From J051 sp040289295 (GTDB lineage: Bacteria; Armatimonadota; Fimbriimonadia; Fimbriimonadales; ATM1): a stretch of 45,827 nucleotides of DNA. The position numbers were made by a program, and so were the translations under genes. Below, piece after piece: positions 1 to 7,548 of this stretch. The stretch lies in contig PSLA01000018.1 of assembly GCA_040289295.1 (NCBI GenBank), forward strand, positions 1 to 45,827. Reading direction: 5' to 3'. Below the pieces are notes generated by a model, which did no database searches, was not told the origin of the DNA, and worked only from the letters and a program-made list of their open reading frames with translations. The stretch's first letter is position 1. Each line of letters opens with the position of its first letter.

Positions 1-239
1 GCATCTCCAGAGAGGCAAACCAGTTCAGGGCGTACTTCGATGGCCGGAACATCCTTCAGGGCAGCGGTACGAGCGCGGATGCGAGGTATGTTAGCTTGTT
101 CTTTCGGGGTACGCCGCTACCAGCCTATACACAGTTGTTCGTGGACTACGTCGGGGTGGTACCCGAACCCTCCGCGGCGGTACTTCTCGCAGGTGGGCTA
201 GGGGCCTTAGCCCTGCGCCGTAATCGGAGGCACTTGTAA
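1..239 (+). CDS. PEP-CTERM anchored secreted protein, C-terminal end (5' truncated by window)
   Basis: The frame is open from the first bases to a TAA at 237-239. The last 26 residues form a PEP-CTERM sorting signal: VPEP, then a hydrophobic stretch (AAVLLAGGLGALAL) and an Arg-rich tail ending RRNRRHL. In this family the signal directs export, membrane retention and processing by an exosortase. The visible upstream part (about 50 residues, with FRAYFDGRNILQGSGTSADA) looks like a beta-rich extracellular domain, but I cannot assign it. A second PEP-CTERM protein with a similar tail lies at 28453-29187. The N-terminus lies outside the window. Confidence 0.85.
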   Translation, partial: ISREANQFRAYFDGRNILQGSGTSADARYVSLFFRGTPLPAYTQLFVDYVGVVPEPSAAVLLAGGLGALALRRNRRHL

Positions 240-311
240 TGCCGTGGCAGCACGTGAGCTACTGGCGCCACTCGGGCGATCCGCCGCCCGCCGGTGTGTC
301 CAGCATTTTGA

Positions 312-533
312 GGGCGGCGCAGTTTCTTGCTCGACGCCGAGAATCGTAGTGCAGTCTTGACCACCGGCGCGGACTTTAATCGCCGCCTGATCATCATTTC
401 GACCGACTCAGACGGGGGCATCGTGGTGTACATCGGCGGCGCGGCTAAGCTTCCTGCAAGCCTATACCTGGCATTCAGTCCAACGCCTTTTGAGGAATCT
501 GATATCCAAAATATAGGAGTAACTTATCGTTGA
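312..533 (+). pseudogene. Probable remnant of a small beta-repeat protein
   Basis: An open frame of about 70 codons runs from an in-frame TGA at 309-311 to TGA at 531-533. The only ordinary start is a TTG at 327 without a Shine-Dalgarno sequence. The translation (LLDAENRSAVLTTGADFNRR, later GGIVVYIGGAAK) has the alternating beta pattern 'D..NR.AVL......GG' seen in short-repeat proteins with a coiled coil and one TM helix. The next frame downstream (550-660) encodes a coiled-coil/TM segment typical of the N-terminus of such proteins. I read this stretch as the C-terminal remnant of one copy, inferred from sequence style only. Confidence 0.3.
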
Positions 534-549
534 CAACAGTACTACAACA

Positions 550-660
550 TTGGAAGAACAAGTCGCACTGCTCGAGCGAAGACTGCGTAGCGTAATAGCG
601 GTGGTCGCCGTCTGCGCGATCCTGCAAGTCCTGGATCTAACCCTAACCTCGTCTGGTTGA
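550..660 (+). CDS. Short coiled-coil plus single TM protein (start uncertain)
   Basis: The frame (open from 523) encodes LEEQVALLERRLRSV followed by the hydrophobic helix IAVVAVCAILQVLDLTL and a TGA at 658-660. A Shine-Dalgarno-like AGGAG sits at 515-519. The closest standard start, TTG at 550, is further from it than usual, so the true start is unclear. The stop overlaps an ATG in the next frame (TGATG, 658-662). This fits either translational coupling to the following frame or a single-base frameshift in one original gene. The heptad-like charged segment followed by a TM helix suggests a small membrane-anchored protein of unknown role. Confidence 0.4.
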   Translation: MEEQVALLERRLRSVIAVVAVCAILQVLDLTLTSSG

Positions 661-995
661 TGGCGAACCCGCAGAGTACGTGGGCGAGGCTGGAGCACGT
701 CAGCGGCAGCAGGGCTTCGCTGTCTGCGTATGACTTCGGAGTGCTCGGGCTGAGCGTGGGCAAGGACAACGCAGCGGGCCAGGCAATGCCTCCCTCCGCG
801 ACGCTTGGCGTCGCTTCAGCAGGCCCGAGCCTGACCATGGGCGCCAGCAGAGGGAACCTGATCTACCACGCAGGGAGCCCATGCAGGGATGGGGCTAGCA
901 GGACGTGCCGTCGGCTGATCAGCGCCCTGGGCCGCGGGCACCGCGGTAAGCGAGAAGGACAGGATGCCACCGTCGCGGGGGTCTTCCCTGCATGA
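660..995 (+). pseudogene. Downstream half of a coiled-coil/TM/beta-repeat gene, or an overlapping small gene
   Basis: The ATG at 660 overlaps the previous stop and the frame runs to 995. The first 60 residues (ARLEHVSGSRASLSAYDFGV, GLSVGKD, PSATLGVASAGPSLTMGAS) show the alternating hydrophobic beta-repeat pattern that usually follows a coiled-coil/TM segment in the same polypeptide. That suggests 550-995 was once a single gene now broken by a frameshift. The last about 40 residues look non-coding (rich in Arg, Cys and Gly) and are probably readthrough into intergenic DNA. No function can be given. Confidence 0.3.
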
Positions 996-1097
996 TGACG
1001 ATTCCGTATGCATGACACCGCCAGTCCCTAGCGGTGCGCCGTGGAGACGGTTCCCAAGGCTCGGCGCGAGGGTCGCGCGACGCTCACACCTTCCGCA

Positions 1098-1119
1098 CCC
1101 TCCCCGCGTGCGGGGAGGG
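1098..1119. repeat. Intergenic inverted repeat (10-bp arms, 2-nt centre)
   Basis: CCCTCCCCGC, GT, GCGGGGAGGG form a perfect inverted repeat followed by a G-rich tail (TGGGGTGGGG). It lies in the otherwise featureless stretch between the decayed frames and glyA. It has no T-run, so it is not a classical terminator. It has the look of an interspersed REP-like element, but no second copy is seen in this window. Confidence 0.5.
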
Positions 1120-1206
1120 CTGGGGTGGGGTCTCTTCGCCGCTCCGCTTACCGTCCGCAACATGCTCGCTAATGGCGAATCGGCATCAGGCTGCACCCGC
1201 TGCGTC

Positions 1207-1212
1207 CATAAT
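1207..1212 (+). promoter_or_regulatory. -10-like box CATAAT immediately before glyA
   Basis: CATAAT is followed by only 6 nt (CCGCAC) before the glyA ATG, and there is no Shine-Dalgarno sequence. The spacing predicts a leaderless glyA mRNA, the same arrangement as at eno, asnS and others in this window. Confidence 0.5.
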
Positions 1213-1218
1213 CCGCAC

Positions 1219-2502
1219 ATGGCGCTGAAGATCAACGACCCGAACGTGCTCGCCCAGCGGACGCACATCCTCGCACAGGTAGACCCCGAGGTCTCCACCA
1301 TCATCCGAAAGGAGGAAACGAGGCAGGAGCAGAACCTTGAATTGATCGCAAGCGAGAACATCACCAGCCGCGCCGTGCGCGAAGCCGTCGGCAGCGTGAT
1401 GACGGACAAGTACGCCGAGGGCTATCCGGGCAAACGGTACTACGGCGGCTGCGAGTACATGGACGAGGTCGAGGCGCTCGCCATTGAGCGCGCCTGCAGC
1501 CTGTTCGGCGCGGCGTGGGCGAACGTGCAGCCGCACTCAGGCGCAAACGCGAACATGGCGGCGTACTTTGCGTTCCTCCAGCCGGGCGAACGCATCCTTG
1601 CGATGAACCTCTCGGACGGCGGCCACCTGACTCACGGCAGCCCGGTCAACTTCAGCGGCACCCTGTATCAGGTCGTTCCCTATGGCGTGCGCCAAAGCGA
1701 CGAGCTGATCGACTACGACGAACTCGAGCGCCTTGCAAACGAACACAAGCCGAAGATGATCGTTTGCGGAGCAACGGCGTATGCGCGCGAGATCGACTAT
1801 GCGCGGTTCCGTGCGATCGCCGATTCAGTCGGCGCGATGCTGCTGGCCGATATCGCGCATCCTGCAGGTCTCATCGCAGCGGGCGAGTATCCCAGTCCGA
1901 TCGCGCATGCGCACATCGTTACGAGCACAACGCACAAGACTCTGCGCGGCCCGCGGGGTGGCCTCATCCTCAGCAACGATGAAGAAATCGGTAAAAAGAT
2001 TAACAAAACGGTCTTTCCTGGTCTGCAAGGAGGTCCTCTGATGCACCAGATCGCCGGCAAGGCGGTCTGCTTCCACGAGGCGATGCAACCCGCCTTCAAG
2101 GAATACCAGAAGCAGGTGAAGGCAAACGCCCGCGAGCTCGCTGCTGCGATGACAGCCGAGGGCTTCCGCGTGGTGAGCGGGGGCACGGACAGTCACCTGA
2201 TGCTGATTGACCTGCGCCCGTTCGGCATCACGGGCAAGGAGGCGCAGGCGGTGCTCGATTCGGTCGGCATCACCACGAACAAGAACACGATTCCGTTCGA
2301 CCCCGAATCGCCCTTTGTGACGAGCGGCCTACGATTGGGCACGCCGGCGGTAACGACGCGCGGAATGAAGGGGCCGGAGATGGCGCTGGTTGCGTCCTAC
2401 ATCGCTCGCGCGTTGCGCGGGCACGAAGACGAGGCGGAGTTGAACAAGGTGAGGCACGATGTCCGCTCCCTCACCGCGCACTTCCCCGTGCACGAGGTTT
2501 GA
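1219..2502 (+). CDS. glyA: Serine hydroxymethyltransferase
   Basis: PLP enzyme of cytosolic one-carbon metabolism that interconverts serine plus tetrahydrofolate with glycine plus 5,10-methylene-tetrahydrofolate. The 427 residues match the usual bacterial length. Visible motifs are the N-terminal LIASENITS, YAEGYPGKRYYGGCE, QPHSGANAN, and the PLP-lysine segment STTHKTLRGPRGG with K240. C-terminal GLRLGTPAVTTRGM is also standard. The frame is open further upstream (from 964), but that part reads as non-coding. ATG 1219 gives the normal N-terminus (MALKINDPNV) and lies 6 nt after a CATAAT box. The gene stands alone before the fab operon, with a 164-bp gap. Confidence 0.97.
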   Translation: MALKINDPNVLAQRTHILAQVDPEVSTIIRKEETRQEQNLELIASENITSRAVREAVGSVMTDKYAEGYPGKRYYGGCEYMDEVEALAIERACSLFGAAWANVQPHSGANANMAAYFAFLQPGERILAMNLSDGGHLTHGSPVNFSGTLYQVVPYGVRQSDELIDYDELERLANEHKPKMIVCGATAYAREIDYARFRAIADSVGAMLLADIAHPAGLIAAGEYPSPIAHAHIVTSTTHKTLRGPRGGLILSNDEEIGKKINKTVFPGLQGGPLMHQIAGKAVCFHEAMQPAFKEYQKQVKANARELAAAMTAEGFRVVSGGTDSHLMLIDLRPFGITGKEAQAVLDSVGITTNKNTIPFDPESPFVTSGLRLGTPAVTTRGMKGPEMALVASYIARALRGHEDEAELNKVRHDVRSLTAHFPVHEV

Positions 2503-2666
2503 TGACTGTGTCTGGGCTTACGCTGCGTGAAGCCGTTCCGTCGGCCACCGTTACCCGACATGTATAACCGGGAACGCCTGCGACACGGAATGGGCTCTGG
2601 CAAGACCGGGCTAAGGACCCTCTCTCCTGAGGACATTTGCTACGCGTAGGGTAAAAGTCCAGCGAG

Positions 2667-3626
2667 ATGGGGTCGCTTGCTATCGCAGCCATGTTCCCCG
2701 GCCAGGGAAGCCAGCAGCCCGGTATGGGCAAGGCGCTGGCGGAGTCGCACGCCTCGGCGAGTGAGGTTTTCGACCTCGTTTCCGAGGCAACTGGAAAGGA
2801 CGTGCGCGCCGTGTGCTGGGAGGCGGACGCCGAAACACTGCGTCAAACGGAGAACGCGCAACTGGCGCTGTTCACCGCATCGGTCGCTGCCTTTCGCGCA
2901 GCGAAGGAGCAAAGCGGCTTTGCGCCGCTGGTCGGAGCAGGACATAGCGTCGGCGAATATGCTGCGCTTGCTGCCTCCGGCGCGCTCGAAATCGGCGACG
3001 CTGCGCGCCTGGTTCAACGGCGGGGAGACCTGATGGCGCGCGCAGGCAGGCTCGCGCCGGGAACGATGGCGGCTGTCCTTGGTCTGGATGATGAGGCGGT
3101 CGAGCGCGTGTGCGCCGAGGTCTCAACTCAGGATGCGCCGGTGGTCGCAGCCAACTACAACTCGCCTGGGCAGGTGGTGATCTCGGGGGCGGTCGCATCT
3201 GTCGAAAGAGCATGCGAGCGGCTGAAGGAGGCTGGAGCGAAGCGATGTTTGCCGTTAAACGTAAGCGGCGCGTTCCACTCGCCCCTGATGCGGGAAGCGG
3301 CGGAGGCGATGTCGCAGGCGCTTCGACAGACCGAGTTCCGGTTGGGGGCGTTTTCGGTCGTAAGCAATGTGCTCGCTCAGCCGGTCGAGGACCCCGCCGA
3401 TTGGCATGACCTTCTCACCCGTCAACTGGCTGAGCCGGTTCGTTGGACCGCGTCTGTTACAGCGATGAACAAGGCCGGCGCGAAGTTGTTCGTGGAGTTC
3501 GGAGCGGGCTCGGTTCTCTGCGGGCTGGTTCGCCGAGTGATGGCCGACGCCGAGGCGCTCGCGGTCGAGTCGCCTGAGACGTTGGAGGAGTTTTGCGACC
3601 GCCTAGCAGTGGTGGGCCGGGGATGA
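2667..3626 (+). CDS. fabD: Malonyl-CoA:ACP transacylase
   Basis: Transfers malonate from CoA to acyl carrier protein, supplying extender units for fatty acid synthesis in the cytosol. The 319 residues are normal for FabD. N-terminal FPGQGSQ, the nucleophile motif GHSVGEYAA with Ser94, and GAFHSPLM with the catalytic His204 are all present. It is the first gene of a fab operon and overlaps fabG by 4 nt (ATGA). Upstream there is a TAAAAG hexamer at 2652-2657, 9 nt before the ATG, and no clear Shine-Dalgarno sequence, so the transcript may be leaderless. A TATAAC at about 2562 is an alternative promoter. Confidence 0.95.
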   Translation: MGSLAIAAMFPGQGSQQPGMGKALAESHASASEVFDLVSEATGKDVRAVCWEADAETLRQTENAQLALFTASVAAFRAAKEQSGFAPLVGAGHSVGEYAALAASGALEIGDAARLVQRRGDLMARAGRLAPGTMAAVLGLDDEAVERVCAEVSTQDAPVVAANYNSPGQVVISGAVASVERACERLKEAGAKRCLPLNVSGAFHSPLMREAAEAMSQALRQTEFRLGAFSVVSNVLAQPVEDPADWHDLLTRQLAEPVRWTASVTAMNKAGAKLFVEFGAGSVLCGLVRRVMADAEALAVESPETLEEFCDRLAVVGRG

Positions 3627-4357
3627 GTTTAGAGGGTCGTGTGGCGATCGTTACTGGCGCGAGCCGAGGAATCGGCAGGGCCATTGCGCGCGAACTGGCG
3701 GGAGCGGGCGCGTCGGTGGCTTGCCTGTCATCGAAGCAAGGAGGCTGTTCCTCGCTCGTCGCGGAGATTGGCGAGAATCGAGCGGCGGACTTTGCCTGCG
3801 ACAACGCCGACGTTTCAGCGATCGAGGCGACTGTTCAGGGGGTCGTCGACCGATTCGGCACGGTTCACATTCTGGTGAACAACGCGGGCGTCGCACGGGA
3901 CGCGCTCCTGATGCGGATGTCGGTCGAGGCGTGGGACGAGGTGATGAACGTAAACCTGCGGGCGGCGTTTGTGTTCACGAAGGCCTGCTCGCGCCCAATG
4001 ATCAGGGAGCGCTGGGGGCGGATCGTCAACATCTCAAGCATCGTTGGACTGAGCGGGCAGGCCGGCCAGGTGAACTACGCTGCCAGCAAGGCGGGGTTGG
4101 TCGGCTTCACAAGGTCCGTGGCGAAGGAGTTGGGCAGCCGGGGGATCACCTGCAATGCCGTCGCACCGGGCTTTATCGAGACTGATATGACCGAGAACCT
4201 GCCGGCGGAGGTGCGGGAGCACGTTTTGAGCTCGGCTCCCCTCGGCAGATTGGGGATGCCGGAGGACGTTGCGAGGGTGGTTCGGTTCCTCGCGAGCGAC
4301 GATTCCGGGTATATAACCGGGCAGACCGTCGTTGTTGACGGCGGCTTGACCCTCTGA
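3623..4357 (+). CDS. fabG: 3-oxoacyl-ACP reductase
   Basis: NADPH-dependent reduction of 3-ketoacyl-ACP in the elongation cycle. It is a 244-residue short-chain dehydrogenase with the cofactor motif TGASRGIG (11-18), NNAG (86-89), the active-site Ser near 138-139 and YAASK (Tyr152, Lys156). The C-terminus SGYITGQTVVVDGG is characteristic of FabG. The start was set at ATG 3623, which overlaps the fabD stop as ATGA. The frame is open further upstream, but that would add a non-conserved extension inside fabD. Its place between fabD and acpP supports the fatty acid role over other short-chain dehydrogenase functions. Confidence 0.95.
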   Translation: MSLEGRVAIVTGASRGIGRAIARELAGAGASVACLSSKQGGCSSLVAEIGENRAADFACDNADVSAIEATVQGVVDRFGTVHILVNNAGVARDALLMRMSVEAWDEVMNVNLRAAFVFTKACSRPMIRERWGRIVNISSIVGLSGQAGQVNYAASKAGLVGFTRSVAKELGSRGITCNAVAPGFIETDMTENLPAEVREHVLSSAPLGRLGMPEDVARVVRFLASDDSGYITGQTVVVDGGLTL

Positions 4358-4381
4358 CCGAGGGTACAACAGGTGAGAAGC

Positions 4382-4639
4382 ATGGACCGAAACGAAATCT
4401 TTGAGAAAGTCAAAAAAGCGGTCGTCGAGCAACTGGACGTGAGGGAGGAGGAGATCACCGAGGAGTCCACCTTCGTTCAGGACCTGGGCGCCGACTCGCT
4501 GGAAGTGGTGGAGATCGTCATGGCTTTGGAAGAAGCCTTCAACATCGAGATACCGGACGATGAGGTTGACCAGATCAAGACGGTTGGCGACGCCGTTCAG
4601 TTTATCGAGTCGAAACTCAAAGAGAAAGCCGGCGCGTAG
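4382..4639 (+). CDS. acpP: Acyl carrier protein
   Basis: 85 residues, acidic, with the phosphopantetheine attachment motif GADSLE (Ser39) and the helix EVVEIVMALEEAFNIEIPD typical of AcpP. It carries growing acyl chains during fatty acid synthesis after modification by a holo-ACP synthase. Start ATG 4382 was preferred to the upstream GTG 4373 because an AGGTGAG Shine-Dalgarno-like sequence precedes it and the product then has the canonical N-terminus. A TACAAC at 4365-4370 could be an internal promoter. It is followed 20 nt later by a second carrier protein gene. Confidence 0.95.
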   Translation: MDRNEIFEKVKKAVVEQLDVREEEITEESTFVQDLGADSLEVVEIVMALEEAFNIEIPDDEVDQIKTVGDAVQFIESKLKEKAGA

Positions 4640-4659
4640 TAGGCGTCGAAGGAGCGACG

Positions 4660-4911
4660 ATGCACCAAGACGAGATCTTCAAGAAGACTTGCGAGATCAT
4701 TGCCGAACGCGTTGACGTAAACGCGGACATGATAACGCTCGAATCGCGTTTTGACGAAGACCTACTCGCCGACTCGCTCGAGAAGGTTGAGGTCGTCATG
4801 GGGTTGGAAGAGGCTTTTGATACCGAGATTCCCGACGACGAACTGGACAGCCTGAAAACCGTCGGCGACCTTGTCCGCCTCATCGCATCCAAGGTGAAGG
4901 AACCCGTCTGA
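4660..4911 (+). CDS. Second acyl carrier protein
   Basis: 83 residues, with the carrier fold pattern and a phosphopantetheine serine in LADSLEKVE (Ser39). It is similar to the preceding AcpP in length and in the EEAFDTEIPDDEL segment, yet differs at many positions: the residue before the DSL motif region is L-A rather than G-A, and Cys11 is present. A Shine-Dalgarno GGAG precedes the ATG. A tandem pair of carrier proteins inside a fab operon is unusual. It could be a specialised carrier for a different acyl product, or a recent duplication that has diverged. The ACP fold is clear; the role is inferred. Confidence 0.85.
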   Translation: MHQDEIFKKTCEIIAERVDVNADMITLESRFDEDLLADSLEKVEVVMGLEEAFDTEIPDDELDSLKTVGDLVRLIASKVKEPV

Positions 4912-4929
4912 CCCCTCATGTGATTGCCA

Positions 4930-6192
4930 ATGCCTGACGCGGGTCCACTTGCACCGGGAGCGGTCGTCATCACGGGGATGGGCGTAGTTTCGCCTGCCGG
5001 CAACTCGCTCGAAGAGTTCTGGCAAAACCTCGTGAACGGCAAGAGTTGCGTCAGCCCGATCACGTATCTCGACGCAAGCGACTACTCCTGCAGGATCGCT
5101 GCCGAGGTTCGAGACTTCGAGCCCGAACGGTATATGGAGAGGAAGGATGCGCGGCGCCTGTCGCGGTTTCTCCAATTCGCGACGGCCGCTACCGAGATGG
5201 CGATTCAAAACGCCTGCCTCAACCTTGACGCCACGGACCGAGGTCGGGTCGGCGTTCTCGTCGGCTCGGGCATCGGTGGCCTCGACATCCTCGGCGAGCA
5301 ATACGAGCGACAACTGCAGGGTGGGCCAGGACGGGTTTCTCCGTTTCTCGTTCCCTTTATGATTCCAGACATGGCAAGCGGCTGGATCTCGATTCGGCAC
5401 CAACTGAAGGGCCCCAACAGTTGCGTGGTTACAGCGTGTAGCACCGGCGCAAACGCCATCGGCGACGCGGCGCATATCATCGCGCGCGGCGAGGCGGACG
5501 TCATGGTTTGCGGCGGGACTGAAGCGCCGATCACGCCGATCGGAGTTGCCGGCTTCTGCGCAGCGAAGGCGCTCAGCACACGAAACGACGATCCTGAGCA
5601 TGCCAGCCGACCGTTTGACAAGAATCGCGACGGCTTCGTGATGGGTGAGGGCGCGGGCGTGCTGATTCTCGAAAGCCGGGAACATGCCTTGGCCCGGAAC
5701 GCCAGGATCCTCGCCGAAGTCGTCGGCTACGCCCAGACGGCTGACGCCTTCCACATCACGCAGCCCGATCCCGAAGCCGATGGTGCAAGGCGTTCAATGT
5801 TGCTCGCTCTTCAAAGCGCGGGCATCGAGCCCGGGGACGTTGACTACGTGAACGCCCACGGCACCAGCACCGCCTATAACGACCGGGTCGAGACCGCGGC
5901 GATACGCAAGGCTTTCGGCGCGCACGCAGACCGACTGCTGGTCAGCAGTACGAAGTCCATGATCGGGCACACTCTCGGTGCCGCGGGGGCGCTCGAGTCG
6001 ATCGCAGTCGTTTTGACATTGCGCAATGGAATCGTGCCGCCGACAATCAACTACGAAACGCCCGACCCGGACTGCGACCTTGACTACGTTCCCAATCAGG
6101 CGCGAAAAGCGGATGTCAAAGTGGCGATCAAGAACTCATTCGGGTTCGGAGGGCACAATGTCACGCTCGTCTTCAGAAAACATGGCGAGTAA
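4930..6192 (+). CDS. fabF: 3-oxoacyl-ACP synthase II (beta-ketoacyl-ACP synthase)
   Basis: Condensing enzyme that extends acyl-ACP with malonyl-ACP. The 420 residues carry the full Cys-His-His triad: Cys170 in VTACSTGANAIG, His310 in NAHGTST and His347 in STKSMIGHTLGAAG. The C-terminal NSFGFGGHN glycine-rich loop is also present. ATG 4930 was chosen over the TTG at 4924 because the protein then begins close to the usual VVITGMG strand. It follows the two carrier proteins directly, completing a fabD-fabG-acp-acp-fabF cluster. No fabH or acc genes are in the window. Confidence 0.96.
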   Translation: MPDAGPLAPGAVVITGMGVVSPAGNSLEEFWQNLVNGKSCVSPITYLDASDYSCRIAAEVRDFEPERYMERKDARRLSRFLQFATAATEMAIQNACLNLDATDRGRVGVLVGSGIGGLDILGEQYERQLQGGPGRVSPFLVPFMIPDMASGWISIRHQLKGPNSCVVTACSTGANAIGDAAHIIARGEADVMVCGGTEAPITPIGVAGFCAAKALSTRNDDPEHASRPFDKNRDGFVMGEGAGVLILESREHALARNARILAEVVGYAQTADAFHITQPDPEADGARRSMLLALQSAGIEPGDVDYVNAHGTSTAYNDRVETAAIRKAFGAHADRLLVSSTKSMIGHTLGAAGALESIAVVLTLRNGIVPPTINYETPDPDCDLDYVPNQARKADVKVAIKNSFGFGGHNVTLVFRKHGE

Positions 6193-6616
6193 TGCGCACC
6201 TTGCTCAACGACGCGCAAGAAGGCTGTTCTTCGTTGGCTGGAGCCTCGCGGCCTTCAACTTGTTGATCATCCTCTGGGCGATTTGGCTGCCGATTGACCT
6301 CATCTTGCGGCAGGAGCAAGTGTCGTTCCTTTGGCTGGACTACACGTTCTTCTTCATTGACGAGCAGACGGCGTACGCGTTCTGGGCTTTGATGTCCATC
6401 GCTGCGTTGCTGCTGTTTACGCTGTTCCAGGCGCTGTATCTGCCGCGCCTGGCGGCGAGCCTCTCGGTTGACGACCCCGCGAGCGACGCGGCTGAGGCAG
6501 CGCTCGCCATCGCGAGGTTCATTGCCGTCGTGGCAATCTTCGTCTGCTTCGTGTCCTTCCTGTTCGATGCGCAGCGCTACAGCACTTGGCGGACCATCTT
6601 AGAGTTCCGGAAATAG
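6182..6616 (+). CDS. Small membrane protein, unknown function
   Basis: 144 residues, starting at an ATG that overlaps the end of fabF by 11 nt, so it is probably translated in the same operon. Three hydrophobic segments are visible: FFVGWSLAAFNLLIILWAIW, AYAFWALMSIAALLLFTLFQ, and the block FIAVVAIFVCFVSFLF near the C-terminus. There is a charged N-terminus (RRARR) and short soluble loops. I do not recognise a family. The position suggests a link to lipid synthesis or the membrane, but this is context only. Confidence 0.7.
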   Translation: MASNAHLAQRRARRLFFVGWSLAAFNLLIILWAIWLPIDLILRQEQVSFLWLDYTFFFIDEQTAYAFWALMSIAALLLFTLFQALYLPRLAASLSVDDPASDAAEAALAIARFIAVVAIFVCFVSFLFDAQRYSTWRTILEFRK

Positions 6617-6663
6617 TTAGCCGCCCGCTGGCAGTCCCTGCCGTGGGTACCACTGGCGCCGCG

Positions 6664-7374
6664 CTACATCTCGGGCAGGAGGCGGAGCAGGCCCGCGCCC
6701 ACGCCCTGCAGCCGCACCGCCAACTCTGTCGCCGCGTCGGGGTCGTAAAGGTTCGTTGCCATAGGTTCACCGTAGCGTAGAGCGATAACGAGGGGGCTGT
6801 TACGGACGCGCTCGAGAAGGTCGAACATCGGGTCCTCCCCTCGCGCCCAGCGGAGCATCTGGTGCGCGCGGGGCACGCGCTGTTCCCCCGGGAGCGGCTC
6901 CGGCCAATCGAGGTGAATGGCTGGGCGCGGGAGGAACCGTCCCGACTGCGCCGTCGGGCGGGCGAGGTTGATGACCGTAACCCCCTCGGCGAGGCTCTCG
7001 AGTCGCGATTGCAACGTGGCCATGACCCGACGGATGCGCTCCAGCCTCAGGAGCTCAACCGCCTCTTCGTCACCTTCGATGGCGAACCAGCCTTCCCGCT
7101 CTCGAAGCCCGCCGCCAACGCACAGGATGATGGTCTCGGCGCCTTCGAGCGCCTCGGCCGGATCGGGTGTGGCGACGACCCGAAGCAGGAGGTTTGACTC
7201 GGTTACCAGGCGGTGCGCGAGCCGCTCGGCAAGGTCAAGCGCCTCCGCATGCTCGTCTTGGAGCCACACAGCCGACTCTTGCGGCAAGTCGGCTTGGACG
7301 AGCGATGCGAGGACCTCCGGGGCGCACCGCAGGCTGCCTGCCCCAAGCACTACGATCCTGGACGGAGCGGTCAT
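6664..7374 (-). CDS. Short NAD-binding protein resembling the N-terminal domain of GH4-family enzymes
   Basis: 236 residues beginning MTAPSRIVVLGAGSLRCAPEV, a Rossmann nucleotide-binding motif in the style of glycoside hydrolase family 4 and related NAD-dependent enzymes. Further on, LEGAETIILCVGGG and VTVINLARPT fit the second half of the Rossmann sheet and the 'N.aNP' region of that superfamily, with the usual Asn-Pro altered to ARPT. GH4 enzymes are normally over 400 residues, so this is a half-length stand-alone version and may not be catalytic. The start at 7374 is supported by TACACT 7 nt upstream (7382-7387). Function unknown. Confidence 0.6.
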   Translation of the reverse strand: MTAPSRIVVLGAGSLRCAPEVLASLVQADLPQESAVWLQDEHAEALDLAERLAHRLVTESNLLLRVVATPDPAEALEGAETIILCVGGGLREREGWFAIEGDEEAVELLRLERIRRVMATLQSRLESLAEGVTVINLARPTAQSGRFLPRPAIHLDWPEPLPGEQRVPRAHQMLRWARGEDPMFDLLERVRNSPLVIALRYGEPMATNLYDPDAATELAVRLQGVGAGLLRLLPEM

Positions 7375-7381
7375 CGCTTTG

Positions 7382-7387
7382 AGTGTA
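7382..7387 (-). promoter_or_regulatory. -10-like box TACACT before the GH4-like gene
   Basis: On the minus strand, TACACT is followed by 7 nt (CAAAGCG) and then the ATG at 7374, with no Shine-Dalgarno sequence. This predicts a leaderless transcript and decides the start codon against upstream in-frame ATGs. Confidence 0.5.
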
Positions 7388-7429
7388 CTGAATCCACAAT
7401 GGGGCGCCGCGACGAAGGCAATCACCATC

Positions 7430-7459
7430 TTGACATCTTCGTCCAGATAGTGGTAGAAA
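7430..7459 (+). promoter_or_regulatory. Sigma-70-type promoter for the prepilin-like operon
   Basis: TTGACA (7430-7435), 18-nt spacer, TAGAAA (7454-7459). Transcription would start near 7467 and leave an 80-nt leader with an AGGAGG Shine-Dalgarno at 7533-7538. This gene therefore uses a normal leader, unlike many first genes in this window. Confidence 0.5.
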
Positions 7460-7548
7460 GCGGACGACCAATACAAAAGGGCAGCTTCTTCCAACTACAC
7501 GTCGAACGAAGTTCGGAAGACAACCGCCCCAGAGGAGGCATCTTCACA

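Noticed and set aside
964..1218. Open frame in phase with glyA giving an 85-residue N-terminal extension
   Set aside because: The extension is Arg/Pro-rich, crosses the inverted repeat and has no family counterpart. ATG 1219 gives the standard GlyA start and has a -10-like box in front.
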